Below are positions 35,401 through 41,968 of a stretch of DNA of 64,000 bases, piece after piece; position 1 is the stretch's first letter; each line of letters begins with the position of its first letter. The DNA comes from Thermoleophilales bacterium (lineage in GTDB: Bacteria > Actinomycetota > Thermoleophilia > Solirubrobacterales > 70-9), in contig JACJWY010000002.1 of the NCBI GenBank assembly GCA_020636955.1, positions 137,689 to 201,688 of the forward strand, given 5' to 3'. Below the pieces are notes generated by a model that worked only from the letters and a program-made list of their open reading frames with translations, did not search any database and was not told where the DNA came from. The position numbers and the translations under genes are program-made.

Positions 35401-36417
35401 GGAGGGCGTGGCACCGCTCCAGTTCAGGGTGTTCTCGGTCAGCGGAACGGCGGCGCGGTAGCGGTAGGTGATCTCCTGCCCGGGGGCGAGGTCGCCGGTG
35501 TCCCACTGGACATGGGTGTAGACGGCTTCGGGCATGGGGCCGGCGCCGTCCGGGTCAGCGAGCACGGTCTCGACCAGGGATGGCTTGTAGCAGTCGGTTA
35601 CCGGCTGGACGACGATCGGTCCGGATCCCGGGTATTCATCCGACGAGCCCGGATTGGTCGGCGCGTCGGTGGTGTTGTCCGGGTCGCCCTCGCAGCCGAG
35701 GAACTCGAGATCGGCCGGCAGCCAGTCGTTCAGCTTGGTCCCGGTGGTCGCGTTGACGTAGTTGTTCTGAACCTTCAGGGTGTAGATCGTCTGGTGGTCG
35801 TGAACCCCGCGCAGGATCTCTCCCTCGCGGCTCGGCTCCGACTTGGAGATCTTGATCGCGTTGATGGTCGAAGTCGTCGTTGCGGCTGCGGTACCGGTCG
35901 AACTCGATGGCACGGGTGCCCCCGCCGCGTCAAAGGAGGGCATGATCCGGGGATCGGTGTTGACGAAGGCTTCGTACTGGATGTCATAGGTGGACCCGAC
36001 GTCATAGAGAGACTGATCGTGGGTGACGTTGAAGCTGATCGCCTGGGAAGAGTTCGCGACCAGGTCGGAGATGTTGTTGAAGAGCAGGGTGCTCTGACCG
36101 GTCGTCGGCTGATCGGCGATCACGGTCGGGGTGAACTCACCGCCCCCCGCATAGGTGATGCCAGCTGGCAGAACGACCCGGAAGGAGAGGTTGTAACCCT
36201 TGGGCTGGCCGCTTGGAAGCGACGCCGTGGCGGTGACCGTTCCGGTCTCGCCGTAGAGAGGATTCGAAGAACTTGCCGAGAGCTGAAGATCAGGCGTTCC
36301 CGCCGCCTGAGCCGGCGCGATCGCGATCAGGCCCGCGGCGAAGACGGTGAGCAGGCTAAGTATTCGAACAGCGGCACGAACAGACAGTTTCAATTTTTCT
36401 CCAAGACTCTGGGTCAC
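29482..36417 (-). CDS. Giant DUF11-repeat surface protein
   Basis: A 2311-aa secreted protein. A signal peptide (RILSLLTVFAAGLIAIAPAQA) is followed by many Ig-like DUF11 modules with motifs such as PGDTVTYTLVTKNGNLANNV, VIKDVVPAGVTLIDGG and FDYTLKVTNKGPDTATQVTV. Near 1890-2170 three Cys-paired modules of a different kind occur (CPSGYFASDG, CGPGQIAIQPG, CADGYKGIVAD), two ending in His-rich DGTHQHDL or DGHTHDL. The C-terminus is a Lys/Arg-rich beta segment with no LPXTG motif or TM anchor. It is probably a wall-associated stalk or adhesin. GTG 36417 gives the longest frame; TTG 36393, preceded by GGAG, gives a more usual signal peptide. A promoter lies at 36601-36628 and a terminator follows the gene. 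Confidence 0.88.
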   Translation of the reverse strand: MTQSLGEKLKLSVRAAVRILSLLTVFAAGLIAIAPAQAAGTPDLQLSASSSNPLYGETGTVTATASLPSGQPKGYNLSFRVVLPAGITYAGGGEFTPTVIADQPTTGQSTLLFNNISDLVANSSQAISFNVTHDQSLYDVGSTYDIQYEAFVNTDPRIMPSFDAAGAPVPSSSTGTAAATTTSTINAIKISKSEPSREGEILRGVHDHQTIYTLKVQNNYVNATTGTKLNDWLPADLEFLGCEGDPDNTTDAPTNPGSSDEYPGSGPIVVQPVTDCYKPSLVETVLADPDGAGPMPEAVYTHVQWDTGDLAPGQEITYRYRAAVPLTENTLNWSGATPSTTTGAQGANLDNNAVAPPREIQDEQKIANYAIASGQYQSTSVAPFDVSDDTILERTAEDLVVYKSNLSSPQLGQGDITSWELRFRTGEYRYSDDIVVTDTLPSGLCPLGPVNYTTQNDASDSECSPTGDNPSVPYKSVTENADGTFTITWDKSVLAELGHTDVSDEFVITFPTRTRSHYQQNFLPTSPLLARDSVSNKVNLTGNAFSRCTAPGTPDCSTPGPRIWNDGQEPEPVVDASSAGQSAPAVVLNKEVAESGTNCQTATYVDTIPTYQPGDTICWRVTLDFPSRVDTHQLRVTDFLPRNAAFVPGSYADTSDNTTVNAIDTGDAADGVLFWDINGSFVPTGSQRFQVTFKTTIEPTGILKPVDIEGNLAKFAFSNTAGTSFPLRDQVDFQTVAPTLKLTKGVSKIDSTNYSPPADGLTVRGGNVVTYEIDVASTGDTKDVQVWDNLPAAYDCTMVSSISDGGTCVDGGSGIDKIKWTVPSIGDGSTKALTYKVAIPGTFGPENTYVNKAGVRQYESDTNTGGRYVYTPQSNIDPDNPNTPNVPPVDDTSNVKTPDVGLSKTGTTSITETGNSASQATIGELINYTVTATLPAGTTFGTNAKITDTPNSATTQPLTGPATATLNGSPLPAGWSITTVGQTITVNIPDNYVVPAGSDHKVVISFQTRVADVSSNVRNQTRINKANISWTDSTPRSRDSNQVNTTIVEPSITQTKTNNKTANALPGDTVTYTLVTKNGNLANNVSIAHDTVIKDVVPAGVTLIDGGGNPLADGAIVPGTGGATWDAATRTITSPASPAINIAPGGNVTWTYQAKVDSPAIAGSSFTNTANAKTTSIDGSDPNERTSSSTTNTGYSASSQSTVKVGGSSVTKSVDPAWVTIGTPMNFKATVTIPKGLEFYNLTVRDILPDSIDFDGYVSSSCVSGCSGSNPAPTVQNYNPQVTSSVTNIGWDLGHLDPGTADRVIEFTYKAHVRDTHRSGGAPVVAGENIVNSVRSMSNTSNKFTFNPNSIPAQSSFDQVSAEAKTTTPVREPHIVLDKKVKVGGGSFVNGPVQSQPNDALTYQIVVTNNGTSPAYDVVVDDMPDAELTNVALDQGGTYNTKMWSAGDRSMKWVIPGPIPVGGSVTLTYTANALPSAQLDNNSSAVNTADSDYWGIPAAERTNPWTYRHYDSNQDTVVVNFEFPELTVNKTTTAPGFPDIADANVEQPFGWRIVVTNNATTAKAFDTVVRDVLPPAWTYDAGSTAITGATGGNPTVTSDPAGDILTWNFNGQVIQPGASVVITFTATPGLGARANPPVQTNDAEATTKDASGASGNHSGSYKDDDDAKATLHFPIADLKIEKSAPAQVNVLDEFDYTLKVTNKGPDTATQVTVSDPLPAGLQFVSSADCNAVITCNVGTLASGASKTLTVRVKATYAAGGTTVHNVATVTGHEWEPTPADNTDHADTIVIGVPDVKITKTAAPTNARPGDVVTYTLKAENVGNAVAHNVVITDPVPVGLTFVSADSPCTETAGTVTCQIGDLMPGDVKTYQVKATVDAWGDADPSQIHQLDVQKVETQIDLNPGETKTVQAVCPSGYFASDGSVRIDHVDQGTGDWTAPEVLESRASSLDTWQGTVHNTATGRAQAKIFAVCILKQTVADGTHQHDLIVSAPITVTNLTSAGKNEATLQCGPGQIAIQPGFISNVPANLVYSEPEGNGWKFVLDSSQAGQATFSIRCMTRQVSVVDGHTHDLAFQHIVKEFTVQPGEVNEAQLTCADGYKGIVADMDLDDGLVSLGNDPRPVTRAFRIYNPTDHALNARLSLLCLGIRTAGEHAPPKVIQNTAYISTTSLEDVTSNNSSTATVTAEDTDNFEPVDPTEPTKPAPNNPIAKTIVGKGVSYAASGVTFTLKCTGACGGTAKLSTLKKVKVKGKKYGKGTVLAKKRYFIGKAGTKKIRLGLTRAGRSILRKGKARKALLKISGGTRKVVKVRRR

Positions 36418-36482
36418 CTGATCGGTACCCGGACAATTTCCAATTGGCCTGGCGCGAACGGTGGGAAAGCCTTGAAGGCCCG

Positions 36483-36529
36483 GTCATCTGCCGCAAGAAT
36501 CGAGAATTTGCAGATGACAGGGTTTTTTT
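36483..36529 (+). other. Hairpin plus T7 tract reading rightward in the DUF11 leader
   Basis: GTCATCTGC (36483-36491) pairs with GCAGATGAC (36510-36518) around an 18-nt loop, and seven T follow at 36523-36529. On the plus strand this looks like an intrinsic terminator, yet no plus-strand gene lies to the left. On the minus strand it is part of the 5' leader of the DUF11 mRNA. Confidence 0.5.
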
Positions 36530-36600
36530 CGCTGACCCCGGCTTCCGGCCGGTTCTCGATGTGGACGCGAACCCGTCTCCCGTGTTCTTATGGGACTACA

Positions 36601-36628
36601 AGCATACAAACCCCTTGACACATGTCAA
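36601..36628 (-). promoter_or_regulatory. Sigma-70-type promoter for the DUF11 gene, with overlapping inverted repeat
   Basis: Reading leftward, TTGACA (36628-36623) is followed after 16 bp by TATGCT (36606-36601). Transcription would start near 36593, leaving a leader of about 175 nt. The -35 box is part of an inverted repeat, TTGACA..TGTCAA (36615-36628), which could be an operator. Confidence 0.6.
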
Positions 36629-36668
36629 GTTTCACCGGACCCTGAAAGATCCGGGAATACCGCAGATT

Positions 36669-37574
36669 TCAGTCGAATGCGTAGAGGACCAGCAGGGCTA
36701 CCGCGACGAAAACTGCCCCGGCCAGGATGACTCCCCGGTCTTCGGCCACGATCGCGGCTGTCGAGCGGTCATCGGAGCGGTCGTAGATCAGGTACAGGTA
36801 GCGAAAAATCCCGTAGACCACTGGTGGGATCGTGAGCATCATTTCCGAGCCGGCCAATGGCGAATTCACGGTGTAGATCGCGTAGCTGACCACGGTGCCG
36901 GTGGTGACCATGGCGACCATCTGATCGAGGAAGGGCAGCGAATAATGCTCGAGCACCGGTCGGCTGCTGGTCCCTTCGTGAAGCTCGGAAACGGCTTCCT
37001 GACGCCGTTTTGTGAATCCGAGGAAGCAGGCGAGCATGCCGGTGCAGAGGATCAGCCATTCCGATGCATGCGCCTCGACCGCTTCGGCGCCGGCCATCAC
37101 CCGCAGGATGAACAGGGTGGCGAGGGTCATTACGTCGATGATCACGACCTGCTTCAGGCCAAAGCTGTAGCCGACCTGGATCACCCCGTACCCGGCGACC
37201 ATGCAGCCGACCTTCCAGTTGACTACCCCGAAGGCAACCCCGATGGCTCCGGCGGCAAGCAGCACCGACAGAACCCAGGCGGTGCTCACCTTCAGTTGGC
37301 CGGCCGCGATCGGCCGGAAGCGCTTTTTCGGATGCTGGCGGTCGAGTTCGACATCGTTGAGGTCGTTGATGAAGTAGCCGGCGCTGGAGATCGCGCAGAA
37401 ACAGCAGAACGTGATCAAGGCCTGGCCGATCGCCCAGGTGTCATTGAGCTGGCCGGAGAAGATCAGGCCGGCGAAGACCAGGACGTTCTTGACCCATTCC
37501 TGGGGTCGGGCCGTTTTTAGCGCCGCGCGCAGCGGCCCGCGCTCGGTAAGTGTGTATTGAGGGGAAGCTTCCAT
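36669..37574 (-). CDS. UbiA-family decaprenyl-phosphate phosphoribosyltransferase-like protein
   Basis: A 301-aa polytopic prenyltransferase with about nine TM helices. The first Asp-rich motif is FINDLNDVELDRQHPKKRFR, followed by PIAAGQL, and the second conserved loop has GFTKRRQEAVSEL. The N-terminus (ARPQEWVKNVLVFAGLIFSG) and the KKRFRPIA pattern match actinobacterial DPPR synthases, which join phosphoribose to decaprenyl phosphate to make the arabinan precursor. The oxidoreductases that would complete DPA formation are not in this window. ATG 37574 gives the usual N-terminus. Confidence 0.85.
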   Translation of the reverse strand: MEASPQYTLTERGPLRAALKTARPQEWVKNVLVFAGLIFSGQLNDTWAIGQALITFCCFCAISSAGYFINDLNDVELDRQHPKKRFRPIAAGQLKVSTAWVLSVLLAAGAIGVAFGVVNWKVGCMVAGYGVIQVGYSFGLKQVVIIDVMTLATLFILRVMAGAEAVEAHASEWLILCTGMLACFLGFTKRRQEAVSELHEGTSSRPVLEHYSLPFLDQMVAMVTTGTVVSYAIYTVNSPLAGSEMMLTIPPVVYGIFRYLYLIYDRSDDRSTAAIVAEDRGVILAGAVFVAVALLVLYAFD

Positions 37575-37674
37575 CGGGGGCCGGCGAAGGCTACCGGCTC
37601 AGGCCCCCGTTCAACCTGTTCATCGCGAAATGCACGCCATAGGCCATGAGATCCCGTTCCGGGAACCGTCGAAA

Positions 37675-37709
37675 GCCAGGTTTCTGCCGTATACCGGCAG
37701 AAATGGGCA
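37675..37709. repeat. Palindromic dispersed repeat, copy 1
   Basis: TTTCTGCC (37681-37688) and GGCAGAAA (37696-37703) form a perfect 8-bp stem around the 7-nt loop GTATACC, followed by TGGGC. A related element occurs at 60236-60268 in the opposite orientation. The two share the pattern GTTTCTGCC..ATACCGGCA.AAA.TGGGC. Confidence 0.6.
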
Positions 37710-37762
37710 CCTTGACGAATCCACACCCGACGAGGTCCTTGACATGTCCCCCTCCGATCGGT

Positions 37763-37778
37763 TATGCATATCTGCATA
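37763..37778. promoter_or_regulatory. Inverted repeat upstream of tautomerase-TetR genes
   Basis: TATGCA (37763-37768) and TGCATA (37773-37778) flank a 4-nt centre. The site lies 47 bp before ATG 37825 of a two-gene unit that ends with a TetR regulator. It is therefore a candidate autoregulatory operator. Confidence 0.45.
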
Positions 37779-37824
37779 GTCGGCTCGATCCGGGCCGAAG
37801 CTTCCAACTCCAAGGAGAAACCCG

Positions 37825-38286
37825 ATGCCGTTGATGGAACTGACCTACCAGGAAGGGGCAATCACGCCGGAGGCCCGAGACCAGTTGGTCGAGGACCTGA
37901 CCACCAATCTGCTCAAGGCCGAGGGCGCGCCGAACACCGAATTCTTTCGCAGCGTGACCTGGGTTCTGGTCAACGAGCGACCTGCCCAGCTCACTTACGC
38001 CGGTGACAGATCGGGGGCCGGCGTGGTCAAGCTCGACGTCATCACACCCGAGGGCGCGCTCGATGACGACCGCCGCGAACAGATGATCCAGGCCGGGACC
38101 GCGACGATCCGCGAATCCTTTGGCATCGCCGACGAAGACGCCCTCAAGGTCTGGGTGCTCTGCCGCGACGTGGTCGACGGCGGCTGGGGCGCCGGTGGCA
38201 ACGTCATCCACTACAAGGAACTGGTCGAGATCGCCAAGGCCCAGCGCGAAGCTGCCAAGGCCGAAGCTGCCCCGGCAACCGCCTGA
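37825..38286 (+). CDS. Tautomerase-superfamily-like protein
   Basis: A 153-aa protein that begins MPLMELTYQEGAI. Pro2 after Met removal is the catalytic base in 4-oxalocrotonate tautomerase relatives. The fold pattern includes SVTWVLVNERPAQLTYAGD and a GIADEDALKVWVLCRDVVDG segment, then a Gly-rich loop and a basic helix. It is larger than the 62-aa prototype, consistent with a fused-repeat member. Strong ribosome site AAGGAG lies upstream. It is 19 nt before a TetR regulator, so the substrate or its product may be the inducer, which is inference. Confidence 0.65.
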   Translation: MPLMELTYQEGAITPEARDQLVEDLTTNLLKAEGAPNTEFFRSVTWVLVNERPAQLTYAGDRSGAGVVKLDVITPEGALDDDRREQMIQAGTATIRESFGIADEDALKVWVLCRDVVDGGWGAGGNVIHYKELVEIAKAQREAAKAEAAPATA

Positions 38287-38305
38287 ACTCGAGGAGAAGC
38301 CGGCA

Positions 38306-38863
38306 ATGGCAACCGGCACCCGGGAGGCGATGCTCAGCTCGGCGATCCGGCTCTTTCGTGAGCGCGGAGTCGGCGACACCTCATTCGCGGATGTGCTCGC
38401 GGCGAGCGGAGCCCCCCGGGGGTCGGTCTACCACCACTTCCCCGGCGGCAAAAAGCAGCTGGTATCGGAAGCGATCAGGTCGGCCGGCGGATACGTCGCC
38501 GCCAATTTCGAAAGAAGCACAGACGGCCCGGCCGAAATGGTCGACCGCTTCGCCCGCTTCTACATAAGGGAGCTCGAGCGCACCGATTACCGCGAGGGTT
38601 GCCCCCTGATGGCCGCCGCGGTTGCGGGCGCCAAGGAGGAAGCAGCGGGCCCGGCGGCCAACGCCTTCAGCCAGATCCACGGGGCCCTCACCGACTCCCT
38701 CACGAAGTCCGGGGTGAAAGAGCCCCGTGCCAGCTCACTCGCCACCCTGGCGATCTCGGCAATCGAGGGAGCAATAGTCCTCAGCCGGACCGAAAAGTCA
38801 ATCGAACCCCTCAACCAGACCCGCGAGGAACTGGCCCAGATCTACGCCTCTGTGCTCGCGTAG
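38306..38863 (+). CDS. TetR-family transcriptional regulator
   Basis: A 185-aa regulator. The N-terminal helix-turn-helix reads FRERGVGDTSFADVLAASGA with PRGSVYHHFPGGKKQLV, matching the LmrA/YxaF-like TetR group. The C-terminal ligand and dimer domain has YREGCPLMAAAVAG. ATG 38306 has GAGGAG at 38291-38296, and the longer frame overlapping the tautomerase gene is not needed. It probably represses its own unit through the inverted repeat at 37763-37778. Confidence 0.88.
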   Translation: MATGTREAMLSSAIRLFRERGVGDTSFADVLAASGAPRGSVYHHFPGGKKQLVSEAIRSAGGYVAANFERSTDGPAEMVDRFARFYIRELERTDYREGCPLMAAAVAGAKEEAAGPAANAFSQIHGALTDSLTKSGVKEPRASSLATLAISAIEGAIVLSRTEKSIEPLNQTREELAQIYASVLA

Positions 38864-38946
38864 CCGAGCCGCAACTCCTTGCGGTCCCAGTGTTATGACC
38901 GACAACGGTCACGCATGTGGCCGATGTCCGTCCGAAGGAGAAGCGC

Positions 38947-40275
38947 ATGACGCAGCTAACTCGTCCACGAAAAGGTCCCCTGAGGGCCAGAAATCCCATG
39001 GGGCCGTCTCTTGCTTTCCTCGGCCTGGTCTTGACGGTTACCGGTTGTCTGACGGGGACCGCTGCGGGATCGGGGTTTGTCTACGACCCGGGTTTTGGAA
39101 CGGGAGAGCGCGGAGTCGGCAGGATCTTCGAGAAGGGCTTCATCCGGGAAATGATTCCTCGCCGGGATGGAGGCATCACTTTCGTGGGCAAGTCTCGCTC
39201 GGATAACCCCGAGACCCTGAAGAACACCTTTTTCGCCGGAGTCCTCAAGGCCAATGGCACACCGCTTTATTCCTTCGGGAAGCTGGGCCGGGCCGAGAAT
39301 CCCCTTCCGTCTGTATGGGGCAATGCAGCCGGGATCGCCCGCGCTCCGGGCGGCAAGTTCTACGTGGTCGGAAATTTTCGCGAGGAGAGTAGTTCCTGGA
39401 AATCGCTGGTCTACCGCATCCACAGAGACGGGTGGGTAGACGACGCGTTTCACACATACACCAGCAACGCCTCATCTGCCAGCCGCCAGACCCTGTCGGA
39501 TGTTGCAACGGATGACAAAGGTCGCGCGATCGTGATTGGGACCTATCGGCCGAACCACCGCACATCAAGGATTCTGTTGATGCGGTTCGAGTCCGGCGGC
39601 AAACTGGACCCCGACTTCGGACGAGGCGGAAGGGTAGTCATTGGCTCCAGGAACAAGCGGAACAATCGCGGCGTTGCGGTCATCCCGCTGAGCAGCGGCC
39701 GGATTCTGTTCGGTGGAGTTCTTGGTGGATACCCGTTCGTGGCTCGAATCGACGAGGGCGGAGAGCTGGATCGCAGATTCGGCCGGCGTGGGTTCACGAC
39801 ATTCGCCCGGGGACCGGAAAATAAATGTGGACCCCGGGCACTTTGCAACCTGACCGACCTGGTCCGGACTCCGGACGGAAACATACGGGCGCTTGCGAAC
39901 TTCGACTACTACATGGATAGCTGGATTCCGAGCGTCATCGGGTTGCGTCCAGGCGGCCGGATTGATTCCCGCTTCGGTGAAGGAGGCTGGCTAGGACTTG
40001 GAGATTGGGGGGCCGGTTCTTTCGGCGCTCGTGATCTCGCGGCGATGGACGATTCTTCGGTGATCGTGGTCAGCAATCACCTGGCCGGCAACGCCGCATG
40101 GAGCCAGGTCATGAGAATCAACCCGCGCGGCAGATTTGATCGCTCTTTCGGGAATCGCGGCGCGCTGCGCATCAATGGAACCAGGGCCTACGGAGCAACC
40201 GCCATGGCCAACGGCGGTTTCGCGATCGCCTTCGCGAGGGGCCAGAAAGCGCTGATCCAGAAGTTCAATCCGTAG
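38947..40275 (+). CDS. Secreted delta-60-repeat protein, probable lipoprotein
   Basis: A 442-aa protein with an N-terminal signal LAFLGLVLTVTGCLTGTAAG containing a possible lipobox VTGC. The mature part is made of delta-60-type repeats, each ending with a phrase like LDPDFGRGGRVV, LDRRFGRRGFTT, IDSRFGEGGWLG or FDRSFGNRGALR. Such repeats are thought to form beta-propellers on the outside of the cell. AAGGAG precedes ATG 38947. It ends 13 nt before the convergent AGPS-like gene. Its function is unknown. Confidence 0.82.
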   Translation: MTQLTRPRKGPLRARNPMGPSLAFLGLVLTVTGCLTGTAAGSGFVYDPGFGTGERGVGRIFEKGFIREMIPRRDGGITFVGKSRSDNPETLKNTFFAGVLKANGTPLYSFGKLGRAENPLPSVWGNAAGIARAPGGKFYVVGNFREESSSWKSLVYRIHRDGWVDDAFHTYTSNASSASRQTLSDVATDDKGRAIVIGTYRPNHRTSRILLMRFESGGKLDPDFGRGGRVVIGSRNKRNNRGVAVIPLSSGRILFGGVLGGYPFVARIDEGGELDRRFGRRGFTTFARGPENKCGPRALCNLTDLVRTPDGNIRALANFDYYMDSWIPSVIGLRPGGRIDSRFGEGGWLGLGDWGAGSFGARDLAAMDDSSVIVVSNHLAGNAAWSQVMRINPRGRFDRSFGNRGALRINGTRAYGATAMANGGFAIAFARGQKALIQKFNP

Positions 40276-40288
40276 CCCCGGATCGGCT

Positions 40289-41956
40289 TCAGTCGATCAG
40301 GACGCCTGGGTTGAGCATGTGATCCGGGTCTACTGCTGACTTGGCGGCGGTCAGGGCGGCGGCGAACTGGTCTGGTCTTTGCTGGTCGTACCAGGGGCGG
40401 TGGTCTCTGCCTACCGCGTGATGGTGGGTGATCGTTCCGCCGCCCGCGATGATCGCCTGGGAGGCGGCTTGCTTGACCTCATCCCATTGGGTGACTTCGC
40501 TGCCGCGCTTTGCCGGGGCGAGGATCGTGAAGTAGGGGGCAGCTCCGTCCGGATAGACGTGGGTGAGCCGGCAGCTGACCCGCGGGGCGCCCTCCCCCTC
40601 CGGCGGGGCGCCCGTGACCTCGGCCACCGCGCGTCGGGTCGCCTCGATCACATTGCGATGGAAATCCTCGAAGCGATCCCAGGTGATCGCGGTCTCGAAA
40701 GTCTCGGCGATGATCCCGCAGGCGACGAAGGTGTCGCGCATGTAGGGGGCCATGAGGAAAGCCGAACGCCAGCGGTCGGCGCCCGCCTCGTCACCGCTTG
40801 CCTCAGCAGCCGCACCGCCTGGGCCGTCATCCGCATCCCGTTCGGCGGGAGTCGAAGAGCTGCGCGAGGCGACCCGGCCGCCTTCTCCCTCGGCGATCGC
40901 CACCGCCTGGTCCATCCGCTCCTCGACCGCTTGGCCGTGAGATTCGAAGCCGATGATCAGGAGGGTCGCCGAACCGTCGCCGGCCATCGTCGTCGCGGCT
41001 TCGGAGGAATCGATCAGGCGCAGGTTGGAGGGCATCAGCCGCGATTGGGCGATAAGCCTGACCGCCCCGCGAGCCGCTTCCGAAAAGGCAGCATCCCCGG
41101 GCGGGAACTCGACCGTCGCGGTCGCCTTGAAGTCCGGCCGCGGCCGCACCTTCATCCAGGCCTCTGTCACCACGCCGAGGATTCCTTCGGAGCCGAGCAG
41201 CATCCGGTCCGGGGAAGGACCGGCGCCGGAACCGGGCAAGCGGCGTGATTCCCACTCACCGACCGGAGTGATCGCCCGGATCGATTCGGTCAGATCATCG
41301 ACGTGAGTCTCGCCGGTGGCGAAGTGACCACCGGCGCGGGTCACGATCCAGCCGCCCAGCGTCGCGTACTCGAAGGACTGGGGGAAGTGCCGAAGGGTCA
41401 GGCCTTGCGCCTTGAGCTGTTCCTCCAGCTCCGGGCCGCGGGCGCCGGCCTGGATCCGGGCGGCCAGCGAGGTCTCATCGACCTCGAGCAGACTGTTCAT
41501 CCGGGTCATGTCGAGCGAGACAACCGGCCGGTCCGGGTCGGCCAGCCGTGGTTCTACGCCGCCGCAGACCGAGGTACCGCCACCGAACGGGATCACGGCG
41601 GCACCCCAGTCGGCCGCCCGCGAGAGCACCTCCTCCACCCCGGCTTCGTCTTCGGGGAAGGCGACGAGGTCGGGCGGATTGTCGAACTGCCCATAGAAGC
41701 CGCGAACTATGTCGCGGTAGGCCTTGCCCAGGGCGTGGACCGTCCGCTGGTGCTTTTCTTCGGTGAAGATGCCGCCCGGCGAGTCGAGCCGGGACTCCCT
41801 CAGCTCGACCTGGTCGAGTTCGACCGGCCGCTCCGGGGCCTGGCCGAAGCCGAGCATCGGGATGATCCCCTCGGAAGCGGCGACGATCTCTTCGTGGGAG
41901 GACTGCTGGTCCTCGTAACCCCAGCCCCAGTGCTTGAGCCGGCGATTCCCAGCCAT
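40289..41956 (-). CDS. AGPS-like FAD-binding oxidase
   Basis: A 555-aa PCMH-type flavoprotein resembling alkyl-DHAP synthase, which swaps the acyl group of acyl-DHAP for a fatty alcohol to form an ether lipid. FAD-binding features are VIPFGGGTSVCGGVEP, RHFPQSFEYATLGGWIVTRA and GSEGILGVVTEAW. The C-terminus has GTITHHHAVGRDHRPWYDQQ and DPDHMLNPGVLID, both typical of the family. The stretch at about 360-395 is low-complexity (Ser/Ala/Asp/Gly). It lies 12 nt after the acyl-CoA reductase-like SDR, with GGAGG before its ATG. The exact reaction is inferred from similarity. Confidence 0.82.
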   Translation of the reverse strand: MAGNRRLKHWGWGYEDQQSSHEEIVAASEGIIPMLGFGQAPERPVELDQVELRESRLDSPGGIFTEEKHQRTVHALGKAYRDIVRGFYGQFDNPPDLVAFPEDEAGVEEVLSRAADWGAAVIPFGGGTSVCGGVEPRLADPDRPVVSLDMTRMNSLLEVDETSLAARIQAGARGPELEEQLKAQGLTLRHFPQSFEYATLGGWIVTRAGGHFATGETHVDDLTESIRAITPVGEWESRRLPGSGAGPSPDRMLLGSEGILGVVTEAWMKVRPRPDFKATATVEFPPGDAAFSEAARGAVRLIAQSRLMPSNLRLIDSSEAATTMAGDGSATLLIIGFESHGQAVEERMDQAVAIAEGEGGRVASRSSSTPAERDADDGPGGAAAEASGDEAGADRWRSAFLMAPYMRDTFVACGIIAETFETAITWDRFEDFHRNVIEATRRAVAEVTGAPPEGEGAPRVSCRLTHVYPDGAAPYFTILAPAKRGSEVTQWDEVKQAASQAIIAGGGTITHHHAVGRDHRPWYDQQRPDQFAAALTAAKSAVDPDHMLNPGVLID

Positions 41957-41968
41957 CGGACTGCCTCC

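Noticed and set aside
37517..37861. 114-codon minus-strand ORF over the tautomerase promoter
   Set aside because: It crosses the inverted repeat and the start of the tautomerase gene and lacks any domain.
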